Below, piece after piece: positions 61,664-64,000 of a stretch of 64,000 bases of DNA. Location of the stretch: positions 124,001 to 188,000 of the forward strand of contig JAAWWF010000009.1 of the NCBI GenBank assembly GCA_021404565.1, given 5' to 3'. Made by a program: the position numbers and the translations under genes. How positions within the stretch are numbered: position 1 is the first letter of the stretch; each line of letters begins with the position of its first letter. The stretch comes from Roseivirga sp. GTDB taxonomy: Bacteria; Bacteroidota; Bacteroidia; Cytophagales; Cyclobacteriaceae. The notes under the pieces are model-generated. The model had not been told where the DNA came from. It saw nothing but the letters and a program-made list of their open reading frames with translations, and searched no databases.

Positions 61664-62275
61664 ATGGGAATATCAGAACGAAAAGAACGGGAAAAAGAGG
61701 AGATGAAAAAGCTCATCATTGATACCGCCACCAGGCTCTTTATTGAGCAGGGTTTTGATAAGACCAGTATGCGCAGCATTGCCGAAGCGATGGAATACAG
61801 CCCGGCTACCATCTATCTCTATTTTAAGGATAAGAGTGAGTTGTTTGATGCTATTCACAGGCAGGGTTTTAAGGTGTTCTTTGAATATCTCAGCCAGGTG
61901 AATACGATTGAAGATCCCATGGAAAGGCTCAATCAATTGGGAATCCAATACCTGACCTTTGCAATAGAAAACCCGGGTTATTATGATCTGATGCTGATTA
62001 TGAGAGAGCCCATGAGTACCCAGCGCAATGAGGAATCGTGGGACCAGGGAGATACCAGTCATAAGATTCTGACCACTACGGTTGAAGAGTGTGTGAGCAA
62101 AGGACATTTTAGAGGAAACGATCCGGCTGTAGTCTCTTTTATGATCTGGTCGCAAGTGCACGGTATCTGCTCCATGATGATCAGAGACCGAATGAAGTTT
62201 TACCCCGAAGAGCAACGGGAAGAATTGATGTTCGCTGCCAAAAAGGTATTTATGGACATGGTCAGAAGCTTCTGA
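61664..62275 (+). CDS. TetR/AcrR family regulator of the efflux operon
   Basis: This 203-residue repressor has a highly charged start (MGISERKEREKEEMKKLIID), the helix-turn-helix TSMRSIAEAMEYSPATIYLY with the following FKDKSELFDAIH, and a helical ligand-binding domain ending MVRSF. It lies 56 bp upstream of the tolC-adaptor genes. The palindromes at 61620-61644 and 62291-62313 suggest it represses both itself and the efflux operon until a ligand binds. Confidence 0.94.
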   Translation: MGISERKEREKEEMKKLIIDTATRLFIEQGFDKTSMRSIAEAMEYSPATIYLYFKDKSELFDAIHRQGFKVFFEYLSQVNTIEDPMERLNQLGIQYLTFAIENPGYYDLMLIMREPMSTQRNEESWDQGDTSHKILTTTVEECVSKGHFRGNDPAVVSFMIWSQVHGICSMMIRDRMKFYPEEQREELMFAAKKVFMDMVRSF

Positions 62276-62290
62276 CTATTTTTTTGACAC

Positions 62291-62313
62291 TTTACTGAAC
62301 ACTGTTTAGAAAA
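62291..62313. promoter_or_regulatory. TetR operator upstream of the tolC gene
   Basis: TTTACTGAAC-ACT-GTTTAGAAAA repeats the core ACTGAAC-N3-GTTTAG of the first operator. It lies between the regulator stop codon and the ATG at 62332 and would block transcription of the pump genes. Confidence 0.7.
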
Positions 62314-62331
62314 ATAATAATGTTAAGATAA

Positions 62332-63684
62332 ATGAGAAAGTACTATACCATACTGGCCCTGCTGATGATCAGCACGACCGGTTTCGCCCAAAGTCAGGTA
62401 CTGCAGAATTATGTAAGGGAGGGTGTTGAAAACAACCTGACCTTGCAACAGCATGACTTTGATGTAAAGAAAAGTCAGGAAAGACTGGCTCAGGCAAAAG
62501 CGCTGTTTTTACCACAGGTCAGCTTTGATGCTTCCTATACCCGTGCAGGAGGAGGACGTACCATTGATTTTCCGGTGGGCGATTTGCTCAATCCTGTTTA
62601 TAGAGCACTCAACCAAATGAGCGGCACAGAGCAGTTTCCGGCTATTGAGAATGTTAATACACAACTCTTACCCAATGATTTTCACGATACCCGTGTCAGA
62701 CTGGTGCAGCCCTTGTTCAATTCTGATATATACTACGCAAGCAAGGCCCAGGAGAGAATGGTTTCGGTGGAAGAGGCCAGAAAGCAGACTTTTGTAAATG
62801 AGCTGAAATACGATATTCAGTCAGCCTACTACAATCACCTGAGTGCCCTGGAAGCAGTAAAGATTTTCGAGCAATCCGCCAGCGTGCTGCAAGAGTTGGT
62901 CAGGGTAAACAAGTCGCTGGTGGCTAATGACAAGGCTACCTACGATGTGGTATACACCTCAGAGGCTGAGCTGAGCAAGTTGCGGTCACAAATCATCGAT
63001 GCCAGAAAGAACGTGAGGGTATCCAGGTCTTACTTCAATTTTCTGCTCAATCGAGAGCTTGAAGCTGAAATAGAGATTGATGAAAGTGTGAAGGAAGACC
63101 GGTTTGTATTGAATGTTACAGACCAACTCTCGGCAGATGCCTTTGCCAACCGTCAGGAATTGGAGCAGATCAACAGGGCGATTGATGCCAATCAATACCT
63201 GGTGAAGCTGAACAGAAACAATGCTTATCTACCCAATATGAATCTGGTGGTGGATGCCGGTTACCAGGGCTTCGGCTATAGTTTTGATAGCAATCAGGAT
63301 TATTGGCTGGCTCAGGTCAGCCTTTCATGGAACCTCTTTAAGGGAGGAGCAAAAAAATCAAAAATCAAGGAATCGGAATACGAGCTGGAACGACTCAACA
63401 GCCAGTATGAACAGCTGCGTGACCAGATTCAGCTTCAGGTAATCAATGCCTACAACGAATATCTGGCGGCCACTGAGAATGTTGAAGCAGCGAGGTCTGG
63501 CGAACTGAGCGCCCAAAAATCTTTTCACATCATCGATAAGAAGTACCGGGAAAGTCAGGTGATTTTGGTGGAATACCTGGATGCCCAGAATAAGTACAGG
63601 AATGCACAATTGAATCGCTCCATAGCAGAATACAATGCGCTCGCCAAAGCGGCTGAGCTGAGGAAAGTAATAGGAAACAAATAA
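62332..63684 (+). CDS. TolC family outer-membrane efflux protein, TetR-controlled
   Basis: This 450-residue protein has a signal peptide (YYTILALLMISTTGFAQ) and the TolC pattern: a coiled helix pair starting LQNYVREGVENNLTLQQHDF, barrel strands (LFLPQVSFDASYTRAGGGRT; LAQVSLSWNLFKGGAKKSKI) and the second helix set ending SIAEYNALAKAAELRKV. It is the first structural gene of the operon; an RND adaptor gene follows after 12 bp. It differs clearly from the TolC at 43949. Confidence 0.93.
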   Translation: MRKYYTILALLMISTTGFAQSQVLQNYVREGVENNLTLQQHDFDVKKSQERLAQAKALFLPQVSFDASYTRAGGGRTIDFPVGDLLNPVYRALNQMSGTEQFPAIENVNTQLLPNDFHDTRVRLVQPLFNSDIYYASKAQERMVSVEEARKQTFVNELKYDIQSAYYNHLSALEAVKIFEQSASVLQELVRVNKSLVANDKATYDVVYTSEAELSKLRSQIIDARKNVRVSRSYFNFLLNRELEAEIEIDESVKEDRFVLNVTDQLSADAFANRQELEQINRAIDANQYLVKLNRNNAYLPNMNLVVDAGYQGFGYSFDSNQDYWLAQVSLSWNLFKGGAKKSKIKESEYELERLNSQYEQLRDQIQLQVINAYNEYLAATENVEAARSGELSAQKSFHIIDKKYRESQVILVEYLDAQNKYRNAQLNRSIAEYNALAKAAELRKVIGNK

Positions 63685-63696
63685 GATTAAGTCATA

Positions 63697-64000
63697 ATGA
63701 ATAACTCAAAACTAATAGTACTGTTGATCCTGACAGGGTGGACTGTACTGAGCTGCAAGCCTGGATATCAGGAAGAACTGGCAGCCGTGAATACTGAAAG
63801 AACAACAAAGGTACGTTTGCAGAAGCTAACCGCGACCAACGAGCCCATTCCCGTGGTAGCCAGTGGTGTGCTTGCTTCTAAATCCCGGGCCTTTTTATCC
63901 TTTAAGATCGGGGGAATCGTAGAAAAACTGATGGTCGAAGAGGGGCAGTCATTTAAAAAAGGACAGGTGTTGGCCAGGCTCGAACTTACGGAAATAAATG
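63697..64000 (+). CDS. RND efflux periplasmic adaptor lipoprotein (5' part, cut by the window edge)
   Basis: The frame opens with ATG 63697: MNNSKLIVLLILTGWTVLSC, a lipoprotein signal with lipobox TVLSC, then PIPVVASGVLASKSRAFLSF and KIGGIVEKLMVEEGQSFKKG, the lipoyl-domain half of AcrA/MexA-type adaptors. About 101 residues are visible. The missing rest of the operon should hold the adaptor's end and an RND pump gene. Confidence 0.9.
   Translation, partial: MNNSKLIVLLILTGWTVLSCKPGYQEELAAVNTERTTKVRLQKLTATNEPIPVVASGVLASKSRAFLSFKIGGIVEKLMVEEGQSFKKGQVLARLELTEIN

Overview
The window looks like a chromosomal, housekeeping-rich stretch from a member of the Bacteroidota, most likely the order Cytophagales (Fulvivirga/Roseivirga-like; judged from gene content, not from a database search). 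The signs are many Bacteroidota-type families (DUF5723, DUF6913, DUF1015, DUF4197, PspC, a short histone H1-like protein, MacB/FtsX permease paralogs, a TlpA-type thioredoxin with a long N-terminal domain), lipoprotein signals ending in a clear lipobox, promoter elements of the TTTG-N19/20-TAnnTTTG type, and mostly weak Shine-Dalgarno sequences. No rRNA, tRNA, CRISPR array, prophage or intact insertion sequence was seen.

Layout. 1-6 kb (minus strand): the 5' part of a nucleotide pyrophosphatase/phosphodiesterase gene cut by the window edge, an acyl-CoA dehydrogenase, an NTF2-like protein, cardiolipin synthase and an isolated lycopene cyclase. 6-10 kb (plus): a lipoprotein with a very charged tail, a lipoprotein metallopeptidase, and a TlpA-type thioredoxin. 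10-19 kb: a VOC protein divergent from an Lrp/AsnC regulator, a SUKH protein, a YD-repeat secreted protein, the sbcD-sbcC nuclease operon, an unknown lipoprotein and a DUF1801 protein flanked by diverged repeats. 19-25 kb: leuS, small genes, a probable fossil of a SusC-type receptor start, DUF4197, a frameshifted outer-membrane protein gene and GtrA. 25-30 kb: a GT39-type glycosyltransferase, a four-gene operon (SPFH protein, DUF4177, ribbon-helix-helix regulator, SdpI-like membrane protein) and a D-threonine aldolase-type enzyme. 30-41 kb: two paralogous MacB-like permeases, an EEP-family protein, PspC, a lipoprotein/DUF5723 pair and an RND/MMPL exporter. 41-52 kb: thyA, an aminotransferase class IV (pabC-like), sdaAB-tolC-HlyD, maf, DUF1015, a biotin carboxylase, an alpha-oxoamine synthase (serine palmitoyltransferase/sulfonolipid type) and the histone H1-like protein. 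52-59 kb (minus): dapA, DUF6913, ligA, xseB and xseA, then an ECF sigma factor / triplicated-motif membrane protein / Spy-like protein operon. 59-64 kb: a MarR regulator, a P1-family peptidase, a LolA-like protein, and a TetR-controlled tolC/RND-adaptor efflux operon that runs off the window.

How they work together. DNA repair and maintenance (SbcCD, LigA, ExoVII, the H1-like protein), envelope lipid metabolism (cardiolipin synthase, biotin carboxylase, alpha-oxoamine synthase, acyl-CoA dehydrogenase, lycopene cyclase), envelope stress (PspC, ECF sigma operon, SPFH-SdpI operon) and export (two TolC/adaptor sets, RND, MacB permeases) dominate. The most promising undescribed systems are the SPFH-DUF4177-RHH-SdpI operon, which carries tandem 11-bp operator-like repeats upstream, and the ECF sigma operon, whose putative anti-sigma protein has an exact 36-residue motif repeated three times in its cytoplasmic part.
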